The notes beneath the pieces are model-generated. The model did no database searches. It saw only the letters and a list, made by a program, of their open reading frames with translations, and had not been told where the DNA came from. The position numbers were made by a program, and so were the translations under genes. A stretch of DNA of 35,925 nt from Acidimicrobiaceae bacterium (GTDB lineage Bacteria > Actinomycetota > Acidimicrobiia > Acidimicrobiales > RAAP-2), in contig PLWZ01000045.1 of assembly GCA_003151235.1 (NCBI GenBank), positions 1 through 35,925 on the forward strand, given 5' to 3'. This document shows positions 15,900 through 24,214 of the stretch, piece by piece (position 1 is the stretch's first letter; every line of letters starts with the position of its first letter).

Positions 15900-17618
15900 C
15901 TACCCGAGGTGGAAGGCGATGACCAGGTAAAAGGTCGCCGGCAGAACGAACAGGAGCCCATCCACCCGGTCGAGGATGCCGCCGTGGCCGGGTAGGAGCC
16001 GGCCTATGTCCTTGCGACCGAGGTGGCGCTTCACCGTCGACTCGAAGAGGTCGCCGAGGTTGGCCACGATCGAGACGACCACGCCCAGGACGGCGGCCTT
16101 CCCGACCGTCCACGGGTGGATCAGGTGCACGATCCCGGCCGTGAGGACGACGGAGGTGACCAGCCCGCCGACGAAGCCCTCCCACGTCTTGTTCGGGCTG
16201 ACCGAGGCCATCGGGTGGCGGCCGAGCCACGCCCCGAAGGTCAGCGCACCGACGTCGTAGGCGACGCAGGCGATCACACCGCCCAACAAAAACGCGATGC
16301 CGTGGCGGTCGGGGAACAGCGCCGGCGAAAGCAACAGCGCACCGTAGGAGCCGAAAATGGCCACCCACCCGAAGACGAAAAGGGTCGTGCCGGTCGAGCG
16401 CACCGCGTCGGTCTGCTCAACCCCGGCCAGGTGCCAGATAAAGCAGAACACCAGCAGCAGGACGAGGACGAGCGGCAGCGCGGCCTCGCCCTTGTTGTAG
16501 GTGGCGACCATGAGCGAGACCGTCGCGACCAGCCCGAGCAGCGTCACCGGGTGGTAGCCGCCCTGGCGGAACGCCGCATAGGCCTCGGCGGCGGCCATGG
16601 TGACGATCACGGTGACCAACGCCACCGCGGGTGCCGGCCCGATCTTGAACGTGATGAGGCCGAGCGCGCCGAGCACGACGCCCGAGATGATGGCGGCACC
16701 GATGTTGCGCTGCGGCGCCTCGTCGCGGGTCGGCGCGCTCGGGGGATGGAGGCGGTCCACTATCGGTGCACGTCGCAGCTGAGAGGCGGGCTTGCGTTCG
16801 GTCGCAGCGGCGCGACGCTCCTGCTGGGCCCGCAGCCGGGGAAAGCGCGCCTTCGGCTCACCCAGCGTGTCGTCCAGGTCCTCGACGGCGATCGGATCCT
16901 CGAACCTAAGTGACCGCCGCGGCTCGTCTTCCTCTTCGGGGTCGTCGAGATCGCTCAGGATCGGTGGACTCAACGTCGCGGCGAACGGATCCGAGACTTC
17001 TCCGGGCGCGTCGTCGCTGCCGACGACCGGGATCACCGCGGTGATCGGGCCGTCCTCCTCCTCGTCGCCGACCCACGAGGGAGCCTTCGTGGCGAGGGCC
17101 AGCTCGTCCCACTCGGCATCGCCGTCCTCACCCAACTCGGACTCGTCGTCGGAGAAGATCCCACCACCAGCGGGTTTTGACCCGGGCAAGTCGAATACCC
17201 AGGGTTGGCGATCGGACGGCCCCGCGTCCAGGGCGCCCTGGCCGGTCTTGTCGCCGACCAGCATCGACGGGTCGAACTCGTCGTCCTGGGCCTCCCAGTC
17301 CGAGCCCTCTTCGCGCCATGTCGGCCCCGAGACGGCAAAGGGGTCGGACTCCGTCCGCTCGAGTCCCCGGCCGAGGATCGCGGGCACCTCGCCGGTGGCC
17401 GGCTCGGTCCAATGCGGCAGCGGTGGGACGAGCGAACTCGGCGGGGCCGGATCTTGGGCGTCTCGACCCTCGTCCTCTTCGTTCCACGCGGACTGGCCGT
17501 CGTCTTCGTCGCGCGCGCCCGCGGAGCGGCCCGCCGGCTCGGCGCCAACGATCCGAACGCGACCGCTGCGATAGCCGGTGTGTTCGAGCCCTTCGTCTCG
17601 TTCGTCGTCGCGCGCCAT
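15900..17618 (-). CDS. cdsA: Phosphatidate cytidylyltransferase CdsA with long acidic N-terminal extension
   Basis: CDP-diacylglycerol synthase makes the central phospholipid precursor at the membrane. The protein is 572 residues, about twice the usual length. Residues 305-572 are the CdsA domain, with multiple membrane helices and the signature STVKRHLGRKDIGRLLPGHG (527-546) continuing to GGILDRVD. SPNKTWEGFVGG lies at 474-485. Residues 1-303 are hydrophilic, rich in Asp, Glu, Pro and Ser, and without recognisable domains, then turn basic at about 257-285 just before the first helix. The start is ATG 17618 with a GAGGGG site directly upstream, nine bases after frr. No internal start would remove the extension cleanly, and third-position bias persists through it, so it appears to be genuinely translated. 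Confidence 0.93.
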   Translation of the reverse strand: MARDDERDEGLEHTGYRSGRVRIVGAEPAGRSAGARDEDDGQSAWNEEDEGRDAQDPAPPSSLVPPLPHWTEPATGEVPAILGRGLERTESDPFAVSGPTWREEGSDWEAQDDEFDPSMLVGDKTGQGALDAGPSDRQPWVFDLPGSKPAGGGIFSDDESELGEDGDAEWDELALATKAPSWVGDEEEDGPITAVIPVVGSDDAPGEVSDPFAATLSPPILSDLDDPEEEDEPRRSLRFEDPIAVEDLDDTLGEPKARFPRLRAQQERRAAATERKPASQLRRAPIVDRLHPPSAPTRDEAPQRNIGAAIISGVVLGALGLITFKIGPAPAVALVTVIVTMAAAEAYAAFRQGGYHPVTLLGLVATVSLMVATYNKGEAALPLVLVLLLVFCFIWHLAGVEQTDAVRSTGTTLFVFGWVAIFGSYGALLLSPALFPDRHGIAFLLGGVIACVAYDVGALTFGAWLGRHPMASVSPNKTWEGFVGGLVTSVVLTAGIVHLIHPWTVGKAAVLGVVVSIVANLGDLFESTVKRHLGRKDIGRLLPGHGGILDRVDGLLFVLPATFYLVIAFHLG

Positions 17619-17627
17619 GTGCCCCCC

Positions 17628-18197
17628 TCAGACCGCTAAGAGCTCGCGCTCTTTGTGGCTGAGCATCTCGTCGATCTTTGCGACCTGGCCGTGAGTGACC
17701 TTCTCCAGGTCCTTCTCGATCCACTCGAGCTCGTCGGAGCTGATGGACCCGTCCCTCTCCAGGGCGTCCAGCTCGTGGCGGGCCGCGCGGCGAAGGTTCC
17801 GCACCGCGACTCGGCCCTCCTCGGCCTTGTGCCGCACCACCTTCACCATCTCCTTGCGCCGCTCCTCGGTGAGGGGCGGGAAGGCCAGCCGGATGACGTT
17901 GCCGTCGTTGGCCGGGTTGATGCCGAGGTCCGAGGCGCTGATCGCCTTCTCGATGGCTCCGAGGGAGCCCTTGTCATATGGGGAGACGACGAGGAGCATC
18001 GCGTCGGGGACGCTGAACCCGGCCAGCTGGCGCAGCGGGGTCGGGGTCCCGTAGTAGTCGACCATGAGGGGCTCGAGGAGGGCCGAGTTGGCCCGCCCGG
18101 TCCGGACGTGCGAGAACTCCGTCTTCGCGTGGTCAACCGCCTTGTCCATCTTGTCCCGGGCATCTTCCAGAACCAGCTGGGCGAGCTCTTCGCTCAT
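17628..18197 (-). CDS. frr: Ribosome recycling factor
   Basis: This factor releases ribosomes from mRNA after termination together with EF-G. It is 189 residues with the classic three-helix bundle plus a small domain. Family signatures include FSHVRTGRANSALLEPLMVD (28-47), YYGTPTPLRQLA, and the C-terminal ELEWIEKDLEKVTHGQVAKI. One substitution from the common pattern is that the VVRHKAEEGRVAVRNLRRAA stretch has Ala-Ala-Arg instead of Asp-Ala. The start is ATG 18197, in an ATGA overlap with pyrH. Order pyrH-frr-cdsA is the widely conserved one. Confidence 0.97.
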   Translation of the reverse strand: MSEELAQLVLEDARDKMDKAVDHAKTEFSHVRTGRANSALLEPLMVDYYGTPTPLRQLAGFSVPDAMLLVVSPYDKGSLGAIEKAISASDLGINPANDGNVIRLAFPPLTEERRKEMVKVVRHKAEEGRVAVRNLRRAARHELDALERDGSISSDELEWIEKDLEKVTHGQVAKIDEMLSHKERELLAV

Positions 18198-18913
18198 CGG
18201 ACCAGCGTACCGATCTGTTCGCCGCTCAGCGCCCGGCGCAGATTCCCTTCGGGCATGAGGTCGAAAACCCGGATCGGGAGCCCGTTGTCCTTGCAGAAGG
18301 TGATGGCCGTGAGGTCCATGACCCGGAGGTCCTTGGCCACGATGTCCATGAAGGAGATCTCGTCGAACCGGGTGGCGTTCGGGTCGAGGCGTGGGTCGGC
18401 GCTGTAGACGCCGTCGACACCCCCGTGGGTCCCCTTGTACAAGAGGTCGGCCTCGATCTCGGCCGCCCGCAGGGCCGCCGAGGTATCGGTCGTGAAGAAC
18501 GGGTTGCCCATTCCGGCCGCGAGCAGGACGACCCGGTCCTTCTCCAGGTGCCGGATCGCCCGCCGGCGGATGTAGGGCTCTGCGACCTCGGCCATGCTGA
18601 TCGCCGTCAGGACACGGGTGTCCTGACCGTGCTGCTCGAGCGCGTCCTGGAGCGCCAGCGCGTTGATGACGGTGGCGAGCATCCCCATCGTGTCCGACGT
18701 CGCCCGGTCCATGCCGGCGCCGGCGCCGATCGTTCCCCGCCAGATGTTGCCCCCGCCGACGACGACGGCCAGCTGGATGTCGAGCTCGGTGCGGGCTTCT
18801 GAGATCTCGCGAGCGAAGCGCTCGACCACGACGGCGTCGAGGGCCTCCTCGGAGGACGCCGACGCCAGGGCCTCGCCCGACATCTTCAGTACGACACGCC
18901 TGTGGTCACCCAC
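18194..18913 (-). CDS. pyrH: Uridylate kinase (UMP kinase) PyrH
   Basis: The enzyme phosphorylates UMP to UDP for pyrimidine nucleotide synthesis. It is 239 residues of the amino-acid-kinase fold. Visible motifs are VVLKMSGEAL (7-16), AVVVGGGNIWRG (49-60), GMDRATSDTMGMLATVINAL and NPFFTTDTSAALRAAEIEAD. The DGVYSADPRLDPNA loop is intact. Where most relatives have a short KVDGVY, this one reads THGGVDGVYSADP, a small local variation. The start is GTG 18913. It is separated from tsf by 32 bases and overlaps frr by ATGA. Confidence 0.97.
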   Translation of the reverse strand: MGDHRRVVLKMSGEALASASSEEALDAVVVERFAREISEARTELDIQLAVVVGGGNIWRGTIGAGAGMDRATSDTMGMLATVINALALQDALEQHGQDTRVLTAISMAEVAEPYIRRRAIRHLEKDRVVLLAAGMGNPFFTTDTSAALRAAEIEADLLYKGTHGGVDGVYSADPRLDPNATRFDEISFMDIVAKDLRVMDLTAITFCKDNGLPIRVFDLMPEGNLRRALSGEQIGTLVR

Positions 18914-18945
18914 GCGTCACTCCCAAGCCGGGCCGGCCGGCCCCT

Positions 18946-19740
18946 CTATGGACCGATGACCACCTGGGCGAAGGCGACGATGTCTGCCGAGCCCAGCATG
19001 GCGGCGACGGTCTGCTTGTCGTCGTGCGCCGACGGCTGGTCCAAGAGGACACGCTCCTTGAACCAACCGTTCAGACGACCCTCGACGATTTTGGGAAGCG
19101 CTGCTTCCGGCTTGCCCTCGTTGCGCGACAGAGCCTCGAGCGTCTGGCGCTCCGCTGCGATCTCGCTCTCGGGAACCTCTTCGCGGCGGACGTACGTCGG
19201 CCGCGAGAAGGCTGCGGTCAGTGCCACTTCGTGGGCGAGTTCGGGCGAGCCGCCCTTCACCACGACTGCGACCGCATTCACGCCGCGGCCGGACTGCTGG
19301 TGCTGGTAGGTGTCGACCACCTCGCCGTCTTTGGCCTCGAGGCGGAAAACCCGACCAACCGAGATGTTCTCCTTGAGCGTCGTGGCGAGGCGCTCGACCT
19401 CGTCCTTGCGCTCGGCGATCGCGTCTTCGCCCTTGGCGGCGACCAGGGCCGCCAGATCGTCCGCGACGGCGACGAACTCGGCCGATTTCGCCACAAAGTC
19501 GGTCTCACAACGCAGCTCGACGAGGGCCGCCACGTCGTTGTCCTTCACCACGGCAACGGCACCCTGGCTGGCGTCGCGGTCCTCACGCTTCGCGATCTGG
19601 GACAGCCCGTGCTCGCGCAACCATTGCGCCGCCGCTTCCATGTCCCCGTCGGACTCTTCCAGCGCGTGCTTCGCATCCATCATCCCGGCGCCGGTCTCCT
19701 GGCGGAGCCTTTGGACGTCCTTGGCCGTGAAGTTGGCCAC
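18946..19740 (-). CDS. tsf: Elongation factor Ts
   Basis: This is the nucleotide-exchange factor of EF-Tu, 264 residues. The N-terminal UBA-like domain reads TAKDVQRLRQETGAGMMDAK (5-24). The EF-Tu contact motif RCETDFVAK is at 77-85. The core repeats and the C-terminal helical module follow, with FKERVLLDQPSAHDDKQTV near the end. The start is GTG 19740, with GGAGGTG upstream inside the end of rpsB; only two bases separate the rpsB stop from this start. The length is normal for an actinobacterial EF-Ts. Confidence 0.96.
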   Translation of the reverse strand: MANFTAKDVQRLRQETGAGMMDAKHALEESDGDMEAAAQWLREHGLSQIAKREDRDASQGAVAVVKDNDVAALVELRCETDFVAKSAEFVAVADDLAALVAAKGEDAIAERKDEVERLATTLKENISVGRVFRLEAKDGEVVDTYQHQQSGRGVNAVAVVVKGGSPELAHEVALTAAFSRPTYVRREEVPESEIAAERQTLEALSRNEGKPEAALPKIVEGRLNGWFKERVLLDQPSAHDDKQTVAAMLGSADIVAFAQVVIGP

Positions 19741-19742
19741 CT

Positions 19743-20711
19743 CTACACCTCCGAACCGTCGCCGGTGGCGGCGACGGCACTCTCTTCTGTTCCTTCACCC
19801 GTGACTGCAGCCGGTGCTTCCTCGGCGGGGGCCTCGGCGGCTGGGGTTTGTGGAGCCTCGACCGGGGCGGGGGCCTCGGCGGCTGGGGTTTGTGGGGCCT
19901 CGACCGGGGCGGGCGCCTCGGCCACCGGAGCCTCGGCCGCAGGCGCCACCGGCGGCGGCGGCGGGATCGGCGCGGCGGTCGATCCGTTCGTCGGAGCCTC
20001 TACGGGTCGTGGCGCGGGGCGGTTGCCCGCGATCCATCGACCCTCGCGGACCGCTTCGGCGACGACCCGGCACATGAGGGCGCCAGATCGGATCGCGTCG
20101 TCATTGCCCGGGATGACGTAGGTGATCACGTCGGGGTCACAGTTGGTGTCCACCACGGCGACGATCGGCATGTGGAGCTTGTTGGCCTCGGTGACAGCGA
20201 TGTGCTCCTTCTTCGTGTCGATCACGAAGATGGCGTCGGGCAGGCGGTCCAGCCCGCTGATCCCGCCCAGGTTGCGCTTCAGCTTGTCGAGCTCTCGCAC
20301 GTGGCGCAGCGCCTCACGCTTGGGCATCCCCTCGAAGTCGCCGGCCGACTGCATGGTCTCGAGCTCCCGCATCCGCTTCACCCGGCCGCTCACCGTGGAG
20401 AAGTTGGTCAGCATGCCGCCCAGCCAGCGCTGGTTCACATACGGCATGCCGCAGGCCAGGGCGTAGTCGGCCACCGGGCCCTGGGTCTGCTTCTTCGTGC
20501 CCACGAAGAGAACCTGGCCGCCGCCGGCGACCAGGTCACGAATGAACGTGTACGCGGTCTCGACGCCTTCGAGGGTCTTGTTCAGATCGATCAGGTAGAT
20601 GCCGTTGCGCTCGCCCAGGATGTATCGACGCATCTTGGGGTTCCAGCGACGGGTCTGGTGTCCGAAGTGGACACCGGCGTCGAGCATCTGGCGCATCGTG
20701 ACGACGGCCAT
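19743..20711 (-). CDS. rpsB: 30S ribosomal protein S2 with Ala/Pro-rich C-terminal tail
   Basis: The ribosomal protein domain covers about 1-230: [20 protein letters not shown] (6-25), [42 protein letters not shown]. The remaining 90 residues are a low-complexity Ala/Pro/Glu tail that includes two back-to-back copies of [14 protein letters not shown] (265-292). Long S2 tails occur in several actinobacteria. The start is ATG 20711 with a GGAGGAG ribosome site. It is the first gene of the rpsB-tsf-pyrH-frr-cdsA series and has a leader of about 110 bases if the upstream TACACT is its -10 box. Confidence 0.96.
   Translation of the reverse strand: MAVVTMRQMLDAGVHFGHQTRRWNPKMRRYILGERNGIYLIDLNKTLEGVETAYTFIRDLVAGGGQVLFVGTKKQTQGPVADYALACGMPYVNQRWLGGMLTNFSTVSGRVKRMRELETMQSAGDFEGMPKREALRHVRELDKLKRNLGGISGLDRLPDAIFVIDTKKEHIAVTEANKLHMPIVAVVDTNCDPDVITYVIPGNDDAIRSGALMCRVVAEAVREGRWIAGNRPAPRPVEAPTNGSTAAPIPPPPPVAPAAEAPVAEAPAPVEAPQTPAAEAPAPVEAPQTPAAEAPAEEAPAAVTGEGTEESAVAATGDGSEV
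19831..19914. repeat. 42-bp tandem duplication inside rpsB
   Basis: Two direct copies, 19831-19872 and 19873-19914, differ only at a few bases (for example A at 19854 against G at 19896). The length, a multiple of three, adds 14 residues to the tail without breaking the frame. High identity suggests a recent slippage or unequal recombination event. Confidence 0.9.
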
Positions 20712-20800
20712 GTAGTGACTCCTCCAGTCGGTTGTTCCTCCCCGTGCGCAACACCTCGAAGGAGGCGACCGTGGAACGCGCTCGGGTGCGTGGGTTGAAA

Positions 20801-20860
20801 AGGGTTGGCGCTCCCCAACGGGAAGCAGCGACGAGTGTACTCGCCAGCTCGGGCCCCTGA
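20801..20860 (-). promoter_or_regulatory. Candidate rpsB promoter and leader hairpin
   Basis: Within the 195-base gap between xerC and rpsB, the minus strand carries TACACT (20839-20834), a good -10 match. A weak TGGTCA lies 18 bases upstream. Downstream in the presumed leader, GTTGG (20804-20808) and CCAAC (20815-20819) can form a small hairpin followed by a CCTTTTC run, which may act as an attenuator. No other structure stands out in the gap. Confidence 0.35.
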
Positions 20861-20906
20861 CCAGCGGATGCGCTCGATCGGTGGCCATGGGCGGACCGCT
20901 CGTGCC

Positions 20907-21854
20907 TCAGGCCCTCGGGTGGGTCCCCTTGTAGACCGAGACCAGCCGCTCCTTGCTGACGTGCGTGTACACCTGGGTCGTCTGGAGGCTCGAGTGCCCG
21001 AGGAGCTCCTGGACGACCCGCAGGTCCGCGCCGCCATCGAGCAGGTGGGTGGCGAAGCTGTGCCGCAGCGCGTGGGGGTGGGTCGGGACCGGCGAGCGGC
21101 GGTCGATGATGCGCCGGACGTCGCGAGGGCCCATCCGGTTCCCGGCCTGGTTCAAGAACACGGCCTCGATCGGGCTGTGGTTTCGGGCCAGCTCGGACCA
21201 TCCCCGCTGCATCCACTGGCCCAGCGCATCGGCTGCCCGATCGTGGATCGGCACCTGGCGCTCTTTGTTGCCCTTGCCGGTCACGGTGACGATCCGCGCC
21301 GTGAGGTCGAGGCCGCCCCGGTCGAGACCGCACAACTCGGCCACCCGGAGCCCGGCCGCATAGAGCAGTTCGAGTGCCGCCGTGTCGCGGAGCTCGGTCG
21401 CGAGCTCCTTCGCGTCGCCCGATGCTGCGGTGGGCGTCGACGGCTCGAGTAGCCCGTCCAGCTCCTTGTGCGAGAGCACCCTCGGCAGGCGGCCGTTCGC
21501 CTTCGGGGCCGACAGAGCGCGGGCGGGATCCGACTCGATCAGCCCGCGGCGGCGGCACCAGAGGAAATAGGAGCGCAGCGCGGCCGCCTTCCGGGCGACC
21601 GACGCCCTGGCGTACCGGCGGGTGGCCAGGAAGGCGAGGTAGCGGCGGAGCAGCATGCGGTCGACATGGCCCGGGTCCTCGATGCCGCCGCGGGCCGCCC
21701 AGTCGGCGAAGGCGACCAGGTCGGAGCGGTAGGCGCGCCTGGTGGCGGCGGATCGGCCGCCGAAGGCCCGCTCGAACCCGTCGATGTCCCACGCGACCGA
21801 GGGCTCGGCGCCCGCGGCACCAGGGTCACTTTCGAGGGCCGACACGTCACCCAC
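20907..21854 (-). CDS. xerC: Tyrosine recombinase XerC
   Basis: This recombinase resolves chromosome dimers at dif with a XerD partner. It is 315 residues. The SAM-like N-terminal core-binding domain spans about 20-110. All catalytic residues are in place: Arg170 in AAGLRVAEL, Lys194 in TGKGNKER, His261 and Arg264 in HPHALRHSFATHLL, His287 in LLGHSSLQTTQVY and the nucleophile Tyr296. The C-terminus ends in YKGTHPRA, typical of XerC rather than an integron or phage integrase. GTG 21854 is chosen; GTG 21845 is possible. The open frame runs 75 codons further upstream, but those residues overlap the divergent mtrA promoter and have no family match. No att sites or phage genes are nearby. Confidence 0.93.
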   Translation of the reverse strand: MGDVSALESDPGAAGAEPSVAWDIDGFERAFGGRSAATRRAYRSDLVAFADWAARGGIEDPGHVDRMLLRRYLAFLATRRYARASVARKAAALRSYFLWCRRRGLIESDPARALSAPKANGRLPRVLSHKELDGLLEPSTPTAASGDAKELATELRDTAALELLYAAGLRVAELCGLDRGGLDLTARIVTVTGKGNKERQVPIHDRAADALGQWMQRGWSELARNHSPIEAVFLNQAGNRMGPRDVRRIIDRRSPVPTHPHALRHSFATHLLDGGADLRVVQELLGHSSLQTTQVYTHVSKERLVSVYKGTHPRA

Positions 21855-22026
21855 GGTACCGCCGGGTCGTTCCACCTGGTGGGGACCGTCGAATCGAGTC
21901 GTGAGCGCGCGTTGCAGGCACGCGGCGGGGACCACCGTTCGAGGTCGCGTGGCATGATCGGCGGAGACGATCGGAGCACCCACGGGTTCCGATGGGCGAA
22001 GACCGACGAAGGAGCGAGGCCTGCCG

Positions 22027-22710
22027 ATGAGCAGTCGGATCCTGGTGGTTGAGGACGACGAGCGGATCCGTTCCTCCATGCGCCTCGCCCTCGAGGAGGA
22101 GGGCTACGAGGTCGATGACGTCGGAAGCGGCGAGGAGGCGCTCGACCACTTCGCCGCCCAGTCCCCCGACGTGACCCTCATCGACCTGATGCTCCCGGGC
22201 ATGGACGGATTCGAGTGCTGCCGGGCCATCCGGCGACAGAGCGCGGTCCCCATCATCATGGTGACGGCCCGGACCGACACCCACGACATCGTCGCCGGCC
22301 TCGAGGCCGGCGCGGACGACTACGTCACCAAGCCCTTCGTCGCGAAGGAGCTCGGCGCGCGCATCAGGGCGCTGCTCCGGCGGGCCCGGCCCGCCGAGGA
22401 GGAGCCACGGGTGCTCACATTCGGCGACCTCGAGCTGATCCCCGAGCAAGGCGTGCTCCGTCATCAAGACGGCGAGGACGTCCATTGCACGAGGACCGAG
22501 TTCCGGTTGCTCTGTGAGCTCGCTACCAACCCCAACAAGGTGTTGACGCGCGAACAGCTCCTCGACCGGGTGTGGGGCTACGACTACTTCGGCGACGGGC
22601 GTCTGGTCGACGTCCACATCCGCCGACTGCGGACCAAGGTCGAGCCCGACCCTGCCCTGCCACGGCACATCCTCACCGTCCGAGGCATGGGCTACAAGCT
22701 GGTCCCCTGA
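22027..22710 (+). CDS. mtrA: Response regulator, MtrA-like (OmpR/PhoB family)
   Basis: This is a 227-residue transcription regulator. The receiver domain (1-118) has the acid pair Asp10/Asp11, phospho-acceptor Asp53 (LIDLMLPGMDGF), Thr80 and Lys102. The stretch TDTHDIVAGLEAGADDYVTK resembles MtrA of actinobacteria. The C-terminal winged helix (about 128-227) contains FRLLCELATNPNKVLTREQL and ends RGMGYKLVP. The start is ATG 22027, with GAAGGAG then GCGAGG upstream. The next genes are a sensor kinase and a lipoprotein, reproducing the actinobacterial mtrA-mtrB-lpqB order, which is why I use the symbol. In that family the pair controls cell-wall and division genes; the target set here is inference. 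Confidence 0.85.
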   Translation: MSSRILVVEDDERIRSSMRLALEEEGYEVDDVGSGEEALDHFAAQSPDVTLIDLMLPGMDGFECCRAIRRQSAVPIIMVTARTDTHDIVAGLEAGADDYVTKPFVAKELGARIRALLRRARPAEEEPRVLTFGDLELIPEQGVLRHQDGEDVHCTRTEFRLLCELATNPNKVLTREQLLDRVWGYDYFGDGRLVDVHIRRLRTKVEPDPALPRHILTVRGMGYKLVP

Positions 22711-22711
22711 C

Positions 22712-24214
22712 GTGACCGACGCGGCGGTCGCCCCGGCGACGCCCGCCCGCGCCGGATGGCTTCGCACCCACCTGCGGGGTCCCCTCGACCTCTGGGAGCG
22801 CCTCGGGCTCCGGGCCCGCGTCACCGGGCTGTTCGCCTTCGGGGCCCTGCTCCTGTCTCTCCTCATGGGCGGGCTGGCCTTCTTCACGACGTCGCACTTC
22901 TTGGTGAGCGACCAGGTCAATGCGGCCATCACCAAGACCGGGGTGGAGGCGATCACCCTCCAGACGGCGCTGATCAGTCACCCGAGGCCGAGCATCAAGT
23001 CGGTGCTGGCCGACATCGACTCGAGCTCGGGGTCCCAGTCCGTCCTCCTCTACCAGGGCAACGAGTACCTCTCGACGTTCACCCTGTCGAGCGCCAGCCT
23101 CCCCCCCGACCTGTTGAAACTGGTCCGGTCGGGCACCCCGGCCACCCAGAACTTCGTGCTCGACGGCAACCCCCAGGTCGCGGTCGGGATCCCGCTCCCC
23201 GCCGCCAACGCCCGGTACTTCGCGATCTTCGACCTCACCGACCTCGACCACACGCTCCACGTGCTCGCCCTGGCCCTCGCCCTCGGCGGGCTCATCACGA
23301 CCATGTTGGGCGGGGTCATCGGGCGACTGGCCAGCGGGCGCTCGCTCAGGCCGCTCACCGCCGTGTCGAGGGCCGCCGTCGCCATCGCCCGGGGCGACCT
23401 CGACACCCGTCTGCGGGCGACCACCGAGGACCCCGACCTCACCGGCCTGACCCAGTCGTTCAACATGATGGTGGACCAACTCCAGGAGCGGATCGAGCGT
23501 GACGCGCGGTTTACCTCCGACGTGAGCCACGAGCTCCGATCCCCCCTCACCACGCTGTCCAACAGCCTCAACGTCTTGGAGGCCCACGCCGACGAGCTCA
23601 CCCCACGCGCGCAGCGGGCCCTCGAGCTCCTCGGCGCCGACCTGCGCCGGTTCGAGCGAATGGTCGCCGAGCTGCTGGAGATCTCGCGCACGGATACCTC
23701 GGCGGCCGACGTGTCGCTCGAGTACGTCGACGCCGGGGAGCTGGTGCGCCAGTCGGTGGCCGCCGGCACCCGCACGGTCTCCCAGTCCGTGCCACCCCCG
23801 ATCGTCTGGGTCGACCCGGTCCTCGACGGGGCGATCCTCAGCGTCGACAAGCGCCGGTTCGAGCGGATCATGGCCAACCTGCTCGAGAACGCGGCGCTCT
23901 ATGGCGGTGGCGCCACCAGGGTCGCAGCCGAGCACGGGCCCGACCGCCGGGGCCAGGCGACGGTCGTCGTCGCCGTCGAGGACCACGGCCCCGGCGTGGC
24001 TCTGGGCGAACGGCGGCGGATCTTCGAGCGCTTCTACCGCGGCCAGGCGTCGGGTCGCCGGGGGGTAAGCACCGGCACCGGCCTCGGGCTCGCCCTGGTG
24101 GCCGAGCACGTCCGGCTGATGGGTGGCCTGGTCGGCATCGAGGACGCGCCGGGCGGCGGGGCCCGCTTCACGGTCGAGCTCCCGGTGACCGAGTACGAGG
24201 GCGAGGACGCGTGA
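22712..24214 (+). CDS. mtrB: Membrane sensor histidine kinase, MtrB-like
   Basis: This 500-residue kinase would phosphorylate the MtrA-like regulator. Transmembrane helices are at about 38-60 and 183-205 with an extracytoplasmic sensor region between. A HAMP domain runs from about 206 to 258. The H-box RDARFTSDVSHELRSPLT (263-280) has phospho-acceptor His273. The N-box is MANLLENAALYGGG (387-400), the G1 box EDHGPG (423-428), then an F-box IFERFYRG and the G2 box GTGLGLALV (455-463). The DARFTSDVSHELRSPLTTL stretch is typical of MtrB. The start is GTG 22712, two bases after the mtrA stop. The stop overlaps the lipoprotein start by GTGA. Confidence 0.88.
   Translation: MTDAAVAPATPARAGWLRTHLRGPLDLWERLGLRARVTGLFAFGALLLSLLMGGLAFFTTSHFLVSDQVNAAITKTGVEAITLQTALISHPRPSIKSVLADIDSSSGSQSVLLYQGNEYLSTFTLSSASLPPDLLKLVRSGTPATQNFVLDGNPQVAVGIPLPAANARYFAIFDLTDLDHTLHVLALALALGGLITTMLGGVIGRLASGRSLRPLTAVSRAAVAIARGDLDTRLRATTEDPDLTGLTQSFNMMVDQLQERIERDARFTSDVSHELRSPLTTLSNSLNVLEAHADELTPRAQRALELLGADLRRFERMVAELLEISRTDTSAADVSLEYVDAGELVRQSVAAGTRTVSQSVPPPIVWVDPVLDGAILSVDKRRFERIMANLLENAALYGGGATRVAAEHGPDRRGQATVVVAVEDHGPGVALGERRRIFERFYRGQASGRRGVSTGTGLGLALVAEHVRLMGGLVGIEDAPGGGARFTVELPVTEYEGEDA

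Noticed and set aside
19831..19914. The 42-bp repeats as a possible CRISPR or regulatory array.
   Set aside because: There are only two copies with no spacer, in frame within the rpsB coding sequence; it is a coding tandem duplication.
20832..20843. CGAGT-GT-ACTCG as an operator palindrome.
   Set aside because: It overlaps the candidate -10 box and is only five bases per arm; chance is likely at this size.
20907..21854. The tyrosine recombinase as an integrase of a mobile island.
   Set aside because: Length, the YKGTHPRA end and position by rpsB fit XerC; no attachment repeats, tRNA or phage genes are near.
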